A stretch of DNA of 64,000 bases from Porticoccus sp964276025 (lineage in GTDB: Bacteria; Pseudomonadota; Gammaproteobacteria; Pseudomonadales; Porticoccaceae), in assembly GCA_964276025.1 (NCBI GenBank), contig CAXYDD010000002.1, positions 248,001-312,000 of the forward strand, given 5' to 3'. Below, piece after piece: positions 26,234-36,107 of the stretch. Within the stretch, counting starts at the first letter, position 1. Each line of letters begins with the position of its first letter. Under the pieces are notes generated by a model. It saw only the letters and a program-made list of their open reading frames with translations. It was not told the origin of the DNA and made no database searches. Both the position numbers and the translations under genes were made by a program.

Positions 26234-27658
26234 CTATTTCTCTTGAATTTTTTTCACAATCCTAGTTGTTGAGCAATTATCAAAATAGTCTAGAACGCGG
26301 ACTTCACCTCCATAAGATTCAACAATTTCATAACCGATAACCTCTTTTGGGCTATAGTCTCCTCCTTTGACTAAAACATCTGGCTTAATTTTTTTTAGCA
26401 AACGATTCGGAGTATCATCATCAAAAGAAATTACCCAATCCACCGCCTCTAGCCCGGCCAAAACAGCCATACGCTGATCGACTGTATTAATTGGACGCCC
26501 AGGACCTTTTAAATTAGATACAGAGACATCTCCATTAATTGCAACTATTAATCTATCTCCATTATCTTTTGCTTGTTTCAGATAACCGACGTGGCCAGCA
26601 TGAAGAATATCAAAACATCCATTTGTAAATACAATTTTTTCTCCTCTGGCTTTTGCCTCAGTTATTCCAGCCAAAAGCTGCTCATCATTAGTAATACCAA
26701 ACTCAGCTCCTCGATATTTATCCATAGCGCGATATAGCTCTGGTTGACTAACAGTAGATGTACCTAATTTGCCAACCACAATACCAGCTGCAACATTAGC
26801 CATTGTCACTGCATCCAATATATCTATTCCAGACGCTAGCGCTGCTGCTAAAACTGCAATCACTGTATCACCGGCTCCAGTTACATCAAAAACTTCTCTG
26901 GCATGAGCAGGCAAGTGAACTGGTGGGAGATCTTTTCTTAGAAGCGTCATACCTTTTTCGCTACGAGTAATAAGCAAAGCCTCGATTCCTAATTTTGATA
27001 TTAGTTTTTCTCCTTTTTCAGCTAATATTTTTTCACTAGGACATAGGCCTACTACAGCCTGAAATTCGGAAAAATTTGGAGTGAGCAATGTGGCTCCCCT
27101 ATATATCTCAAAATTATTTCCCTTAGGGTCTACTAGAGTAGGGATTTTTTTATTATGTGCTAATTTTATCAACTGGCAGGACTTCTCTAACGAACCCTTA
27201 CCATAGTCAGAAAGGACTAAAGCTCCTGTACTAGATAAAAAAATTTCTGCTTTCGCTGTAACGAAAGAAGCATCTTTATCTGTGAATAACTCCTCAAAAT
27301 CAAGCCTCAGAAGCTGCTGATGCTGACTGATGATACGAAGTTTTTTTATTGTTGGTTTAGAGTCAGATACTTGTAAATCATGGCTTATATTTGCAGCATC
27401 TAGTTTAATTTTAAGAGTACTACCATCGTCATCTTCACCTATAACACCAACTACAGTGACCTCAGCTCCTAAGGATGCCAAATTTAACGCTACGTTGCCT
27501 GATCCTCCAATTCTTTCTTCTGAATGGGCAATATCTACAACAGGAACTGGTGCCTCTGGAGAAATTCTATTTGAGGCTCCATGCCAGTAACTGTCTAACA
27601 TGATGTCTCCCACGACAAGTACCTGAGACAAATCAAATTTGGGAACTACTGGCATCAT
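26234..27658 (-). CDS. hldE: Bifunctional heptose 7-phosphate kinase / heptose 1-phosphate adenylyltransferase
   Basis: Makes ADP-D-glycero-D-manno-heptose precursor for the LPS core; 474 residues, cytoplasmic. The N-terminal ribokinase-type domain (1-320) has GGSGNVALNLASLGA and the catalytic VTGAGDT. The C-terminal nucleotidyltransferase domain has TNGCFDILHAGHV with the HxGH-type site and KGGDYSP. The ATG at 27658 is chosen because AAAGGA ends seven bases before it; the ATG at 27664 is too close. It is the last gene of the leftward LPS operon and convergent with the aldo-keto reductase. Confidence 0.96.
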   Translation of the reverse strand: MMPVVPKFDLSQVLVVGDIMLDSYWHGASNRISPEAPVPVVDIAHSEERIGGSGNVALNLASLGAEVTVVGVIGEDDDGSTLKIKLDAANISHDLQVSDSKPTIKKLRIISQHQQLLRLDFEELFTDKDASFVTAKAEIFLSSTGALVLSDYGKGSLEKSCQLIKLAHNKKIPTLVDPKGNNFEIYRGATLLTPNFSEFQAVVGLCPSEKILAEKGEKLISKLGIEALLITRSEKGMTLLRKDLPPVHLPAHAREVFDVTGAGDTVIAVLAAALASGIDILDAVTMANVAAGIVVGKLGTSTVSQPELYRAMDKYRGAEFGITNDEQLLAGITEAKARGEKIVFTNGCFDILHAGHVGYLKQAKDNGDRLIVAINGDVSVSNLKGPGRPINTVDQRMAVLAGLEAVDWVISFDDDTPNRLLKKIKPDVLVKGGDYSPKEVIGYEIVESYGGEVRVLDYFDNCSTTRIVKKIQEK

Positions 27659-27734
27659 GGCCATATCCTTTATAAGTATTTTTATTTGACTATATTACCA
27701 TAGAGCAATTTAAATAATATCCTCTGGTAGGCTT

Positions 27735-28931
27735 CTAGTTGTTTGGTAGAATTTTCGAATTTTTTACGCTGATTGAGAGTATTATCGACATTGGAATTAA
27801 TAGCGTAATCCACAAAGGTGAGGGGGTTGTTAAAATTTTATTACCATCAAATAAAGTCATGGTCATTCCAGCAACTAAAATGATTGCCCATGGTCTTGAT
27901 TCTTTGTCTAGAGTGGCTTCATATAAAAAGCACAGTAAAATAGACATATAGCCAAGCAGTTGAATAATTCCGCCTGTATGCAGTTGTGAAATATAAATAC
28001 TATGGGCATGCATGTGAATCGTCTCGCCCGCTTGAATAATAGTTGTTTTCCAGCCACTCATTCCACATCCAAAAAAATAGCCGCACTCTTTCCATTTATC
28101 TAAAAAAACAGACCAAATGTCGAAACGATACGCGGTTCTTCCAATAAAAATATTGGAATTAAGATACCAAATAAAAGAAAAACCTAAGGCTACACTAACA
28201 AAAACTATACTAATCCAATAAAACTTTCGCTCTATAAGAGCGTAAAACACAATCATCGTTAAAAAAGATACGACAGCTGATCTTGAATCGCATAAAATAG
28301 TGACCGTGATCGCTAAAATTATCATAATGAGGGAAATAAAATGTTTACCTTTAAATGGTCGAAAGTGGTTATCTTCGATATGGTAGCGCGCAGCTAACCC
28401 CATAGTCATAGCTAAAAAAATTACTGAATAAAAACTTGGATGATACAGAGCGCCTAGGCCCCACATTCTTATTGGATCGTGTAAAAAATGTGGGCCTGAT
28501 TCGGTTAAAAAAAGAAAAATGCAAATACAAGAAAAAATTGAAAGTAATAGCGAAGAAAACTGCAACAGACGGCCTGGGAAAGATGAAAAATTTTCAATGA
28601 TAATATAAAGAGCCAAAAATAAACCGTAGATGTAGAGAACTCGCTTAAATGTTCTAAAAAGCAATTCCAAAGAAAAAAATTCTGACCAAAAAGTCGTGCA
28701 AGTACTGTAAAACAAAAATAATAAAAAACCATTCATTAATTTGGATTTATGTAGTGCAATAAAATGTTTTTTTTCTGCACAAAATAGTAAAGGGAAGAGC
28801 ACCAAAGAATAAAAAATAGTATTGTGTATTTTGGAAACACTAATCAGCATATAGCATGACAAGAAGGTTATCATGCCGCATGTAAGCAAAAAAACACTCT
28901 TGTTTTTTTTGTAGAGTAGATGATATATCAT
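27735..28931 (-). CDS. waaL: O-antigen ligase / polymerase family protein (WaaL-type)
   Basis: Inner-membrane protein of 398 residues with about eleven hydrophobic segments. The C-terminal half carries the large periplasmic loop with an arginine-rich start (GRTAYRFDIWSVFLDKW), FFGCGMSGW and HAHSIYISQLHTGGIIQLLG, matching the Wzy_C region where ligases keep an essential histidine. It would join O-polysaccharide or another glycan to lipid A-core. Position between hldE and core glycosyltransferases is the same as P. aeruginosa waaL. A Wzy-type polymerase cannot be excluded. The 5' end contains runs of seven and eight A on the coding strand. Confidence 0.8.
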   Translation of the reverse strand: MIYHLLYKKNKSVFLLTCGMITFLSCYMLISVSKIHNTIFYSLVLFPLLFCAEKKHFIALHKSKLMNGFLLFLFYSTCTTFWSEFFSLELLFRTFKRVLYIYGLFLALYIIIENFSSFPGRLLQFSSLLLSIFSCICIFLFLTESGPHFLHDPIRMWGLGALYHPSFYSVIFLAMTMGLAARYHIEDNHFRPFKGKHFISLIMIILAITVTILCDSRSAVVSFLTMIVFYALIERKFYWISIVFVSVALGFSFIWYLNSNIFIGRTAYRFDIWSVFLDKWKECGYFFGCGMSGWKTTIIQAGETIHMHAHSIYISQLHTGGIIQLLGYMSILLCFLYEATLDKESRPWAIILVAGMTMTLFDGNKILTTPSPLWITLLIPMSIILSISVKNSKILPNN

Positions 28932-28933
28932 TC

Positions 28934-29908
28934 CTATCTAACTCCAATAAACCGTAAAAAAATTTGAAACTTAGAGATGTGTTCTCTTATATCAGAAATA
29001 TCGATTGATAAGGCTCCATAAATTTTTTTTGCATGACTTTCAAAAGTAAAATCCTTTGCAAGTAGCAGACCATTTTCTATGATTGCTGCTTTTAAATCTA
29101 AATTATTTTCAATAGAGTTTATTTTTTCTAGGAGCTCTTCTGCTGATGAATAAAGCACTACGTTTTCCATATCCCTAAACCCTAAATGAGAAAACTCTGA
29201 TGGTAAGTATGAAGTGCAAAGCACACATCCGGCTGCAAGTGCTTCAAAATTTTTAATCATATATTCACCAAGACCAATGTCTGCACTAATAAAATAAGTG
29301 ATTTTGTTTAATAGTAAATTATATTCGACACCTGGTTCTGTTCTTAAAATCTTTATAGGAATTAATTTGGAAATTTCGTTGAGAGTTGTTTTTCTTTCGG
29401 TGTAAACATTACTTTTTATTCTCCCTATAAAAGCAAATTTAATTTTTCTTGGTATTTTTTTATTAATTATAACTGATTCATCAAAGGCCTTGTTAACATT
29501 AATCGCATCTATACCTTTTTTATTGAACTCTTCTGCCACAAATGTACTTGTTATGAGCGCTCTTGCATTTGGAACAGATGCATAAAATTTACTAAATTTA
29601 CCGAACCATCGCGAATTTTTTATATAATTTTGACAGCTATCTTCCTCATAGAAAACTAGTTTTTTTATTTTTCTAAGCTTCTTTGCATGAGGGTAAATCA
29701 ATCTGAAGGGAATATCTAATATGACTCTGTCATAACTATCGTAATCATGGAGATGCAGATATTTATAAAAAAATTTTGCTTGGATTTTTGTTAATTTCAA
29801 AATTTTTAGATTGCACTGCTTACCCAAATAATCATAAAGCCTATCGTTATTTGGATTTCTATCTTCAATACTAATAACTAAAATATTTAATATTTTATCT
29901 TCAAGCAT
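28934..29908 (-). CDS. Glycosyltransferase (GT-B type) of the LPS core cluster
   Basis: A 324-residue cytoplasmic or membrane-associated protein. The C-terminal half has the features of a group 1-like GT-B enzyme: FAFIGRIKS near 158, ISADIGLGEYMIKNFEALAAGCVLCTS near 210 (the conserved nucleotide-sugar glutamate region E.lA.G), and a terminal helix. The N-terminus is weakly conserved. The sugar and acceptor cannot be told from sequence; its place between waaL and the GT2 gene suggests an outer-core transferase. Its ATG overlaps the end of the upstream gene by 8 bases, and it ends two bases before the waaL start. Confidence 0.7.
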   Translation of the reverse strand: MLEDKILNILVISIEDRNPNNDRLYDYLGKQCNLKILKLTKIQAKFFYKYLHLHDYDSYDRVILDIPFRLIYPHAKKLRKIKKLVFYEEDSCQNYIKNSRWFGKFSKFYASVPNARALITSTFVAEEFNKKGIDAINVNKAFDESVIINKKIPRKIKFAFIGRIKSNVYTERKTTLNEISKLIPIKILRTEPGVEYNLLLNKITYFISADIGLGEYMIKNFEALAAGCVLCTSYLPSEFSHLGFRDMENVVLYSSAEELLEKINSIENNLDLKAAIIENGLLLAKDFTFESHAKKIYGALSIDISDIREHISKFQIFLRFIGVR

Positions 29909-30851
29909 TCAGCCAAGCTCCCATCGCTTTTCTAGTGTAACCAAACCGAAATACCAAAAACGGTGACAAAACTAAAGCTCTTTTATAAAAATACAGAGAC
30001 TCTTGCTTTTGATTTGCCAGATATAATGTTCTAAATATCGACAAACACCTCCTAGCACGAAAACGTTTCTCGTACTTTGAAGCCCAGCCAGGTATAACCT
30101 TAGAAGAAAAAATATAGTCTGCGATACTCTCACCAAATTCTTTGGCATAGGCTGTATTGTGACGCAAGCTATTTTGATGCTTATGAACAATAGCCATCGG
30201 TATACTTATAAGTACACACTCGTATGTTGCCAGTAATTTGGCCATAAACGGGATATCTTCTGAAATTCTTAGTTCCACAGGGTAGCTAATTTTCTCGAAA
30301 ACTCTTCGATTAACAATCTTGGCGCAGTGAGATAAATTTAATTTTTTGAAGATATACGCCTTAAAACACTTTTCCCGTGTTTTTGGTAAGAAGCTAGTGG
30401 TGCTATATGTCGATTCTCCATTATGATCGATAGAAATATGATCACCGAAAATTACATCTACTGATGATTTGTCTGATATTTTTTTTCGCATCTTGCTTAG
30501 AAGGCTTGGCGCCATTTCATCGTCAGCATCCAGAAAAAAAAGGTAATCTCCAAGAGATAGCTCAACACCTTTATTTCTTGCAGCTGCTGGTCCTTGATTT
30601 TTTTGTAAAAAATATTTTATTTTTTCGGGAAATTTCTTTTGATAGCCTTTCATAATTTGTGGTGTGTTATCAGTTGAACCGTCATCGACAACAAGAATCT
30701 CAAAGTCTTCGCCAGTTTGGTTTAGCACTGATCTTATTGATCTATCTAGGACATCAGCATAGTTATATGCAGGAATAATAATACTAAACATCAACCGTTT
30801 TTTATCTGAAAGAACCATAGAATGACCACTTTTCGTCTGCTCGATCGACAT
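29901..30851 (-). CDS. Family 2 glycosyltransferase of the LPS core cluster
   Basis: A 316-residue GT-A enzyme. It has FSIIIPAYNYADVLDRSIRS, EILVVDDGSTDNT, GPAAARNKGVELS and the metal-binding DADDEM, all in order within the first 120 residues, as in family GT2. The C-terminal part has a small basic helical region probably in contact with the membrane. It would transfer one sugar to the outer core; the donor is unknown. The ATG at 30851 is used; a TTG two codons earlier and ATGs at 30818 or 30791 are alternatives, and no site has a strong ribosome-binding sequence. Confidence 0.8.
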   Translation of the reverse strand: MSIEQTKSGHSMVLSDKKRLMFSIIIPAYNYADVLDRSIRSVLNQTGEDFEILVVDDGSTDNTPQIMKGYQKKFPEKIKYFLQKNQGPAAARNKGVELSLGDYLFFLDADDEMAPSLLSKMRKKISDKSSVDVIFGDHISIDHNGESTYSTTSFLPKTREKCFKAYIFKKLNLSHCAKIVNRRVFEKISYPVELRISEDIPFMAKLLATYECVLISIPMAIVHKHQNSLRHNTAYAKEFGESIADYIFSSKVIPGWASKYEKRFRARRCLSIFRTLYLANQKQESLYFYKRALVLSPFLVFRFGYTRKAMGAWLNA

Positions 30852-30907
30852 TATCAATCATTTTATATAGCAATAGGCTGCTTATGCTTATAACTTTGAT
30901 TCAATTT

Positions 30908-32662
30908 TCATGATAACGACTTTAGCTTTGATTCATCTTTTACTACTAAAACATCTTCCATTATTAAATATTGTAAATCTGAGCCAAAAAACATATCCAA
31001 TGCATCTTTAGGGGAGCAAACCATAGGCTCCCCCCTCCTATTAAGAGAAGTATTTAAAACTACGCCATTACCTGTGAGTTTTTCCATCTCTTCCATAAGT
31101 GCATAGTAACGTGGATGAGAGTCTTTTTTTAAAGCTTGCGCTCTAGCAGTTCCATCCTCATGGACCACCTCGGGAACCCTTGATTTCCACTCATCTTCTA
31201 CTTTAAAAGTAAAGGTCATAAATGGGGCTGGGTGTGAGGTTGCAAACATCTTAGGAGCAACTCTATCTAACATGCTAGGACAAAATGGTCTCCAGCGTTC
31301 CCTAAATTTGATCTGCTCATTAATTCGACCAGCAACACCTGATGAACTTGGGCAACCTAATATAGATCTTCCCCCTAAGGCTCTGGGTCCAAACTCCATT
31401 CTGCCCTGAAACCAAGCAACTGGATTTCCATCAACTAAAATTTTAGCTATTTTTTCAGGGACTGAGCTAATGATGCTATAAAAAGGTTTTTCTGAATGGT
31501 CTTTACAAGCCTCGATACAATCAGAATTTGAAAAGCTTGGCCCTAAGAATACATGCTCCATTTTTTCAGGCTGAATGCCTCTCTTTACTAGTGCAAAGGA
31601 AGCTGCCCCAATTGCCGTTCCTGCATCTCCGGAAGCTGGCTGTACGAATAACTCTTTTATGTATTTTTTTGCAATTATTTTTTGATTTAGCTTAACATTA
31701 AGCGCGCCTCCGCCCGCAAAAACTAGCTTCCCTGTTTCTTGGATGATATCTCCAAGATAATGATCCATTAATTGAAGAACTATCTTTTCAAATAATGTTT
31801 GTATAGTCGCAGCATAATCGATGTATGGCTCATCTGCGATATCACCCTCTCTTTTAGGGCCAAGCCAATCAATAAGTTTCTGGCTAAAGTAAAAACCTAC
31901 ACCGTTTTCTTTATAGCGTCTTAACCCAACAGTATTCACAAACTGAGTATTTATTTCAAAATTTTTGCCGTCAAATTTTACTAATCGCGAAAAGTCATGC
32001 TTTGATGGGTCGCCATATGGAGCCATTCCCATCACTTTATACTCACCATCTAACATCTCAAAACCTAGATATTCAGTAATTGCGCCATAGAGGCCACCTA
32101 GTGAATCAGGATCATAGAACTCTTTTATCTTATGGATTTTTCCGTTTTCACCGTAACCAAAAAAGGTGGTTGCGTATTCACCCTTACCATCCACTCCCAT
32201 AATCGCTGTTTTTTCTTCGAATCCACTCAGATGATATGCACTAGAAGCATGGGCTAAATGGTGTTCAACGGGTTCAAATTCAATTTTTTTTGGATCGATA
32301 CCTAAATCTTTCAATAAGCTAAAGACTCGGTCTCTGTAACGTCGATATCTTCTGTTTCCATTTAGCAAGACATCTAAAGCTCGATCAGGCGCATACCAGT
32401 ATCTCTTTATATAATGCCATCGTGCCTCAGAAAAAAATGAAATAGGTGAAAAAGGAACGGCAACTACATCAACTAATTCTGGGTTAATATTTGCAAATTT
32501 GAGGCAAAATTTTGCTGCGTGAAAAGGCATTTTTCCCTTAGCATGCTTACAGCGAATAAAGCGTTCTTCTTCAGCAGCTGCGATTAACTTCTGATCAATG
32601 TATAAAGCTGCCGAAGCGTCATGATTGAGTGCACCCGAAATGCCAAGAACGATAATAGACAC
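30908..32662 (-). CDS. wapO: LPS core carbamoyltransferase (NodU/CmcH family, WapO-like)
   Basis: A 584-residue enzyme of the carbamoyltransferase family that uses carbamoyl phosphate. Residues 1-350 form the Kae1-like domain (GISGALNHDASAAL, EPVEHHLAHASSAY, MGVDGKGEYATTF, FAGGGALNVKLNQKI). The C-terminal domain has AWFQGRMEFGPRALGGRSIL, KFRERWRPFCPS and VLNTSLNRRGEPMVCSP. In P. aeruginosa a protein of the same length at this place carbamoylates a core heptose. The start is GTG at 32662, with AAGG seven bases upstream. It follows the two-domain kinase by two bases. Confidence 0.85.
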   Translation of the reverse strand: MSIIVLGISGALNHDASAALYIDQKLIAAAEEERFIRCKHAKGKMPFHAAKFCLKFANINPELVDVVAVPFSPISFFSEARWHYIKRYWYAPDRALDVLLNGNRRYRRYRDRVFSLLKDLGIDPKKIEFEPVEHHLAHASSAYHLSGFEEKTAIMGVDGKGEYATTFFGYGENGKIHKIKEFYDPDSLGGLYGAITEYLGFEMLDGEYKVMGMAPYGDPSKHDFSRLVKFDGKNFEINTQFVNTVGLRRYKENGVGFYFSQKLIDWLGPKREGDIADEPYIDYAATIQTLFEKIVLQLMDHYLGDIIQETGKLVFAGGGALNVKLNQKIIAKKYIKELFVQPASGDAGTAIGAASFALVKRGIQPEKMEHVFLGPSFSNSDCIEACKDHSEKPFYSIISSVPEKIAKILVDGNPVAWFQGRMEFGPRALGGRSILGCPSSSGVAGRINEQIKFRERWRPFCPSMLDRVAPKMFATSHPAPFMTFTFKVEDEWKSRVPEVVHEDGTARAQALKKDSHPRYYALMEEMEKLTGNGVVLNTSLNRRGEPMVCSPKDALDMFFGSDLQYLIMEDVLVVKDESKLKSLS

Positions 32663-32664
32663 AA

Positions 32665-34077
32665 TTAGACCTTTTTATTTTTTAAAGTGATATTAAGTTT
32701 CTCTGCAAATGGATTTAAAATATCCTTGAAGTATATCCAAGTGTTACCTTGCCAATTCTCCATAAATCTCTCTATATCTATAATAAAAGCCTGATTCATA
32801 GATTCTTCAGAGCTATGCCATTGAAGTGTATCTAAATCAATCATATAAAGAATCTTCCCCGAAACAATAAAATTTGATGCCTTCATATCTCCATGACTTA
32901 CTTTACTGTGCCAAAGAGTCTCAAACACACGTAAAACTTCTTTGCCTAACCAATTAGGTACTTGATCCTTACTTAGAGAAAGCAACCAACTTTGAAGGTT
33001 TTTTCCTTCTATAAACTCAGTAACTAAGTATGCTTCTTTACGAAATCTGCCATTTCTATTTTCTCTTATAGCTATGGGTTGTGGTGTTGCGATTCCAAGA
33101 AGTGCGAGCCGATGTGCCCCTTGCCATGATATACAAGCTCTGCTCGGTCGCCAGCAACGGCTTAATCTATGTCGGAAATCTTTTATATTATAGCGTTTAA
33201 TCGTCCAATCAGAATCGTTATTGTGGACTTTCACAACCGTAGCGCTATTACCGCGCTTTATAAATTTAGCTTGGCCGATAGCAACCTCTGGTTCATCTAC
33301 CAATTGACTCAATTTTTTGGTCAAAAATTTTCTTGTTATGGCGACAAAAAAATCGTTTGTTTTTATTACTTTAAATCTAGTGCAAGACCTCATGCTCTTT
33401 GATAAAAAATGCTTAATACGAAACTCTCTCATAGTCCTTATCGTGCTTGAAAAATCATCAATTGGAGGTAAATTTTCTCCATAAGATGAAACGACGGACG
33501 TTGCTATATGATCATAATCAGGGATCATTTGTGCAAAAAATAAAGCTAGATTTTCTACTGCATTCTTTAGATTTCTTATACCACCTCCATCAATCATATA
33601 AATTTTATCTTGACTAAGCATAAAATTATTTAAGTGGATATCTTTCTGCATCCAACCGTTAGCATGAAGTAACCCAATGAATTTGACAGCATCGTGTAAC
33701 ATTGGAGTTAGTTTTTTCTTAGTAGACGTTTGATAACAGTTTGATAATGTTTTAGCATCTTGCAGGAATTCAGTAGCAATAAAGTAACCACCCTCTTTAT
33801 CAATTAGCCCCCAAATTTTTTTGGGACAAGGGATACCTGAGTCATGTATTGCATCTAATCCTGCCTGTTCAATCTCAAGATCTTTTTTTCTGAAAAAGAG
33901 TTTAACAAGAACTTCGGCACCACCCCATATTGAACGAAAAGCTATACGCTTTCCTGGAAGATGTCGAAAAACCTCTTCACACACAAGACGTTCTCTTCCT
34001 GGAACATCCAGCTCAAAGGGTTTCTGCAACGGGTCCTTCATTGCTTTTAGTTGTTTAAGCGATAATAACTCAGGCAT
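32665..34077 (-). CDS. Two-domain LPS core kinase-like protein (PA5006-like)
   Basis: A 470-residue protein with two eukaryotic-like kinase folds of the LPS kinase group in tandem. In the first (about 1-230) the catalytic loop is MQKDIHLNNFML and the metal motif YMIDGGG. In the second (about 255-460) the loop is VSHGDMKASNFIV followed by MIDLDTL. Both retain the Asp and Asn expected for activity. It should phosphorylate core sugars such as heptose; the sites are unknown. A protein of similar length and place occurs in P. aeruginosa. It lies between waaP and the carbamoyltransferase, with a 63-base gap upstream. Confidence 0.75.
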   Translation of the reverse strand: MPELLSLKQLKAMKDPLQKPFELDVPGRERLVCEEVFRHLPGKRIAFRSIWGGAEVLVKLFFRKKDLEIEQAGLDAIHDSGIPCPKKIWGLIDKEGGYFIATEFLQDAKTLSNCYQTSTKKKLTPMLHDAVKFIGLLHANGWMQKDIHLNNFMLSQDKIYMIDGGGIRNLKNAVENLALFFAQMIPDYDHIATSVVSSYGENLPPIDDFSSTIRTMREFRIKHFLSKSMRSCTRFKVIKTNDFFVAITRKFLTKKLSQLVDEPEVAIGQAKFIKRGNSATVVKVHNNDSDWTIKRYNIKDFRHRLSRCWRPSRACISWQGAHRLALLGIATPQPIAIRENRNGRFRKEAYLVTEFIEGKNLQSWLLSLSKDQVPNWLGKEVLRVFETLWHSKVSHGDMKASNFIVSGKILYMIDLDTLQWHSSEESMNQAFIIDIERFMENWQGNTWIYFKDILNPFAEKLNITLKNKKV

Positions 34078-34140
34078 TATTTATCTGTACCTCTAAAAAA
34101 GACACTACAAATCTATACTGGTAAAGCTTAACGAGGTAAT

Positions 34141-34956
34141 TCAAGTGTGATAGCCTTTTCGAATACCTTTATGGTGAAGATTTTTTGCCTCAAGTTTAAC
34201 AGATTCCCAAAAACTAGGGTCATCATTTATTATCTGTTTCAAGAACCCCTGTTTATACTCTCGCATAAAACAAAAGGCATCCCTCTGATTGAATCCTGAA
34301 TTGATAGCTGAGTAATACAGAGCAGATAGATCTTTATGTTTCCATCTCTTAGGTGTTCTCTTTCGTATCTGCATACGATGCAAATCAATTAGCGAAATAG
34401 CTTGTTCAATAAAAATATTTTTTTTAGTTTTCTCAGTAGCCTCAATTAAAAAATGGCAAAGATAATAATCACGATGATTCAATCCATTCTCATGCATTAC
34501 TCTGGTCATTTTGGCAAGTTTCTTAACCAATTTTCGCCTCTGAGATATGTCTATATCTTTTAGTGTTTTAGAGTTAAATACTTCATCTAAGGGTACTGTT
34601 GGTTCAAGTGCTTCAGTAATTATAAACGATTTCCTAGTAGCTGGGTTCCAGCCACTTGAACCATAAGCTCTAACAACCATCGTGTTAATGCCCAATTCGC
34701 TCAATCGGATAATAGCCTCATACTCGTTTATAGCTCCTAAGATAGGTTTTTTAAAACATAATAAATTTTTTAAAATCTCTTTCCAGCCAACCCCTGTATG
34801 TATTTTTATAAAATAAACTGAACTATCGAGCTCTATACGCTTTGTGCAACGATCGCCCATATCTCGATAAATTTTACCAGTTAAAGAAAATACCTCTTTA
34901 AAAGGGTCTAAGTTTTGCCATTTTGTTGCAAAAGGTTCGGTCAAAAATAATTTCAT
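34141..34956 (-). CDS. waaP: Lipopolysaccharide core heptose(I) kinase
   Basis: Phosphorylates heptose I of the inner core, a modification needed for outer-membrane integrity; 271 residues, cytoplasmic face. The WaaP/RfaP catalytic segment LNHRDYYLCHFL is clear, followed by SLIDLHRMQIRKRTPKRW and KDLSALYYSAINSGFNQRD, which match the family. The N-terminal lobe begins MKLFLTEPFATKW. The ATG overlaps the waaG stop by four bases (ATGA), so they are translationally coupled. Confidence 0.93.
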   Translation of the reverse strand: MKLFLTEPFATKWQNLDPFKEVFSLTGKIYRDMGDRCTKRIELDSSVYFIKIHTGVGWKEILKNLLCFKKPILGAINEYEAIIRLSELGINTMVVRAYGSSGWNPATRKSFIITEALEPTVPLDEVFNSKTLKDIDISQRRKLVKKLAKMTRVMHENGLNHRDYYLCHFLIEATEKTKKNIFIEQAISLIDLHRMQIRKRTPKRWKHKDLSALYYSAINSGFNQRDAFCFMREYKQGFLKQIINDDPSFWESVKLEAKNLHHKGIRKGYHT

Positions 34957-36107
34957 TCAACTTTGTCCATCCAATTTTTTTTTGTCCATTTTTTTTTAAT
35001 TACTCGATCAATGACGTCTGCTGCCTTTAGAGGCATATCATAAATATCTGCACTATTAGAGAAGTTTATTCCGTTATTTCTTAATATTAACTTATCTGCT
35101 CGTAAAATTTCTTCTAAGCTACTATTAAATGAATTTTGTGAGTAAGGCGAGCTTAACAGCATTCCCGCTTGTGCTTCCTTTACATAATGTGCATATCCAC
35201 ACACATCTGAAACTATTGAGGGAAGACCAGCAACTAAAGCTTCAAGTATTACTCCCCCAGTATTTTCAGCATAGGAAGGGTGTAATAGAACATCTGACCC
35301 CTGTAAAAATCTTGGCACATCATCTCGTCCAGAAAAAAAAGTTACAATATGAGCTATATCTAATTTTTGTGCTTGAGAAATATACTCGCTGGGATTATCT
35401 TGGCCAATAACAAAAAACTTTATCCTACTTTTTAATTCAATCGGCAAAGCTGCTATAGCTCGCAAACTTCTATCTAAACCTTTGGTGCGAAAACCTGAGC
35501 CTATTTGCAAAAGCAGAATCTCGTCATTCTCTAAATTAAATTCTCCTCTAAACGATTTACGAATATCAGATGAATTCCCTGGGGCGCGACGGTCGCGACT
35601 AATACCTGGGGGAAGCATATTGATGAAAGATGGGTCTGTATCATAAAAATCCAGAAATAGTTTTTTTTGTATAGGAGAAAACATTAAAATATTCACTCCT
35701 GCTTTTTGTTCAAAAACAGCCTTTTCAAACCTAGCAAAATGCTTATATCGGAATGTGTATCGGTACCACCAGGGTCTTAATTTCCGAGATTTATATTCAT
35801 AGCAAGGATCACCACAATAATAAATATCAAGGCCAGGCATTTTGTTGAAACCTATTACTAAGTCTATGGATTCATATTTTAAGTTTTTATTAAGCCATCT
35901 AGAAAAAAATTGGTACTTTTTTATATTTCTAATAGTATCTGTTTTAATAATTACAATTTTTAAAAATTCTGGTCTTTCACCCTCCCATTCGAGTGTATAT
36001 ACAGTGACTTTATGTCCCCGCTTTGAGCACTCCTCAGCAATTTTCAGAAAATTCCTTTGCATGCCCCCAAATGGGAAATACTTATATAAACAAAATGCTA
36101 ACTTCAT
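34953..36107 (-). CDS. waaG: LPS core glucosyltransferase I
   Basis: GT-B family 4 enzyme that adds the first hexose to inner-core heptose II; 384 residues. It has the start MKLAFCLYKYFPFGGMQRNFLKIA, SPIQKKLFLDFYDTDPSFINMLPPGI, LLQIGSGFRTKGLDRSLRAI, and the nucleotide-sugar site LLHPSYAENTGGVILEALVAGLPSIV. The ATG at 36107 directly follows the waaC stop. P. aeruginosa has the same gene order (waaF-waaC-waaG-waaP). Confidence 0.93.
   Translation of the reverse strand: MKLAFCLYKYFPFGGMQRNFLKIAEECSKRGHKVTVYTLEWEGERPEFLKIVIIKTDTIRNIKKYQFFSRWLNKNLKYESIDLVIGFNKMPGLDIYYCGDPCYEYKSRKLRPWWYRYTFRYKHFARFEKAVFEQKAGVNILMFSPIQKKLFLDFYDTDPSFINMLPPGISRDRRAPGNSSDIRKSFRGEFNLENDEILLLQIGSGFRTKGLDRSLRAIAALPIELKSRIKFFVIGQDNPSEYISQAQKLDIAHIVTFFSGRDDVPRFLQGSDVLLHPSYAENTGGVILEALVAGLPSIVSDVCGYAHYVKEAQAGMLLSSPYSQNSFNSSLEEILRADKLILRNNGINFSNSADIYDMPLKAADVIDRVIKKKWTKKNWMDKVE

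Noticed and set aside
28888..28910. Runs of seven and eight identical bases near the start of the waaL-type gene as a phase-variation switch
   Set aside because: Similar or longer runs occur in essential genes here, for example nine A in parE, so such tracts reflect base composition and are not by themselves evidence of phase variation.
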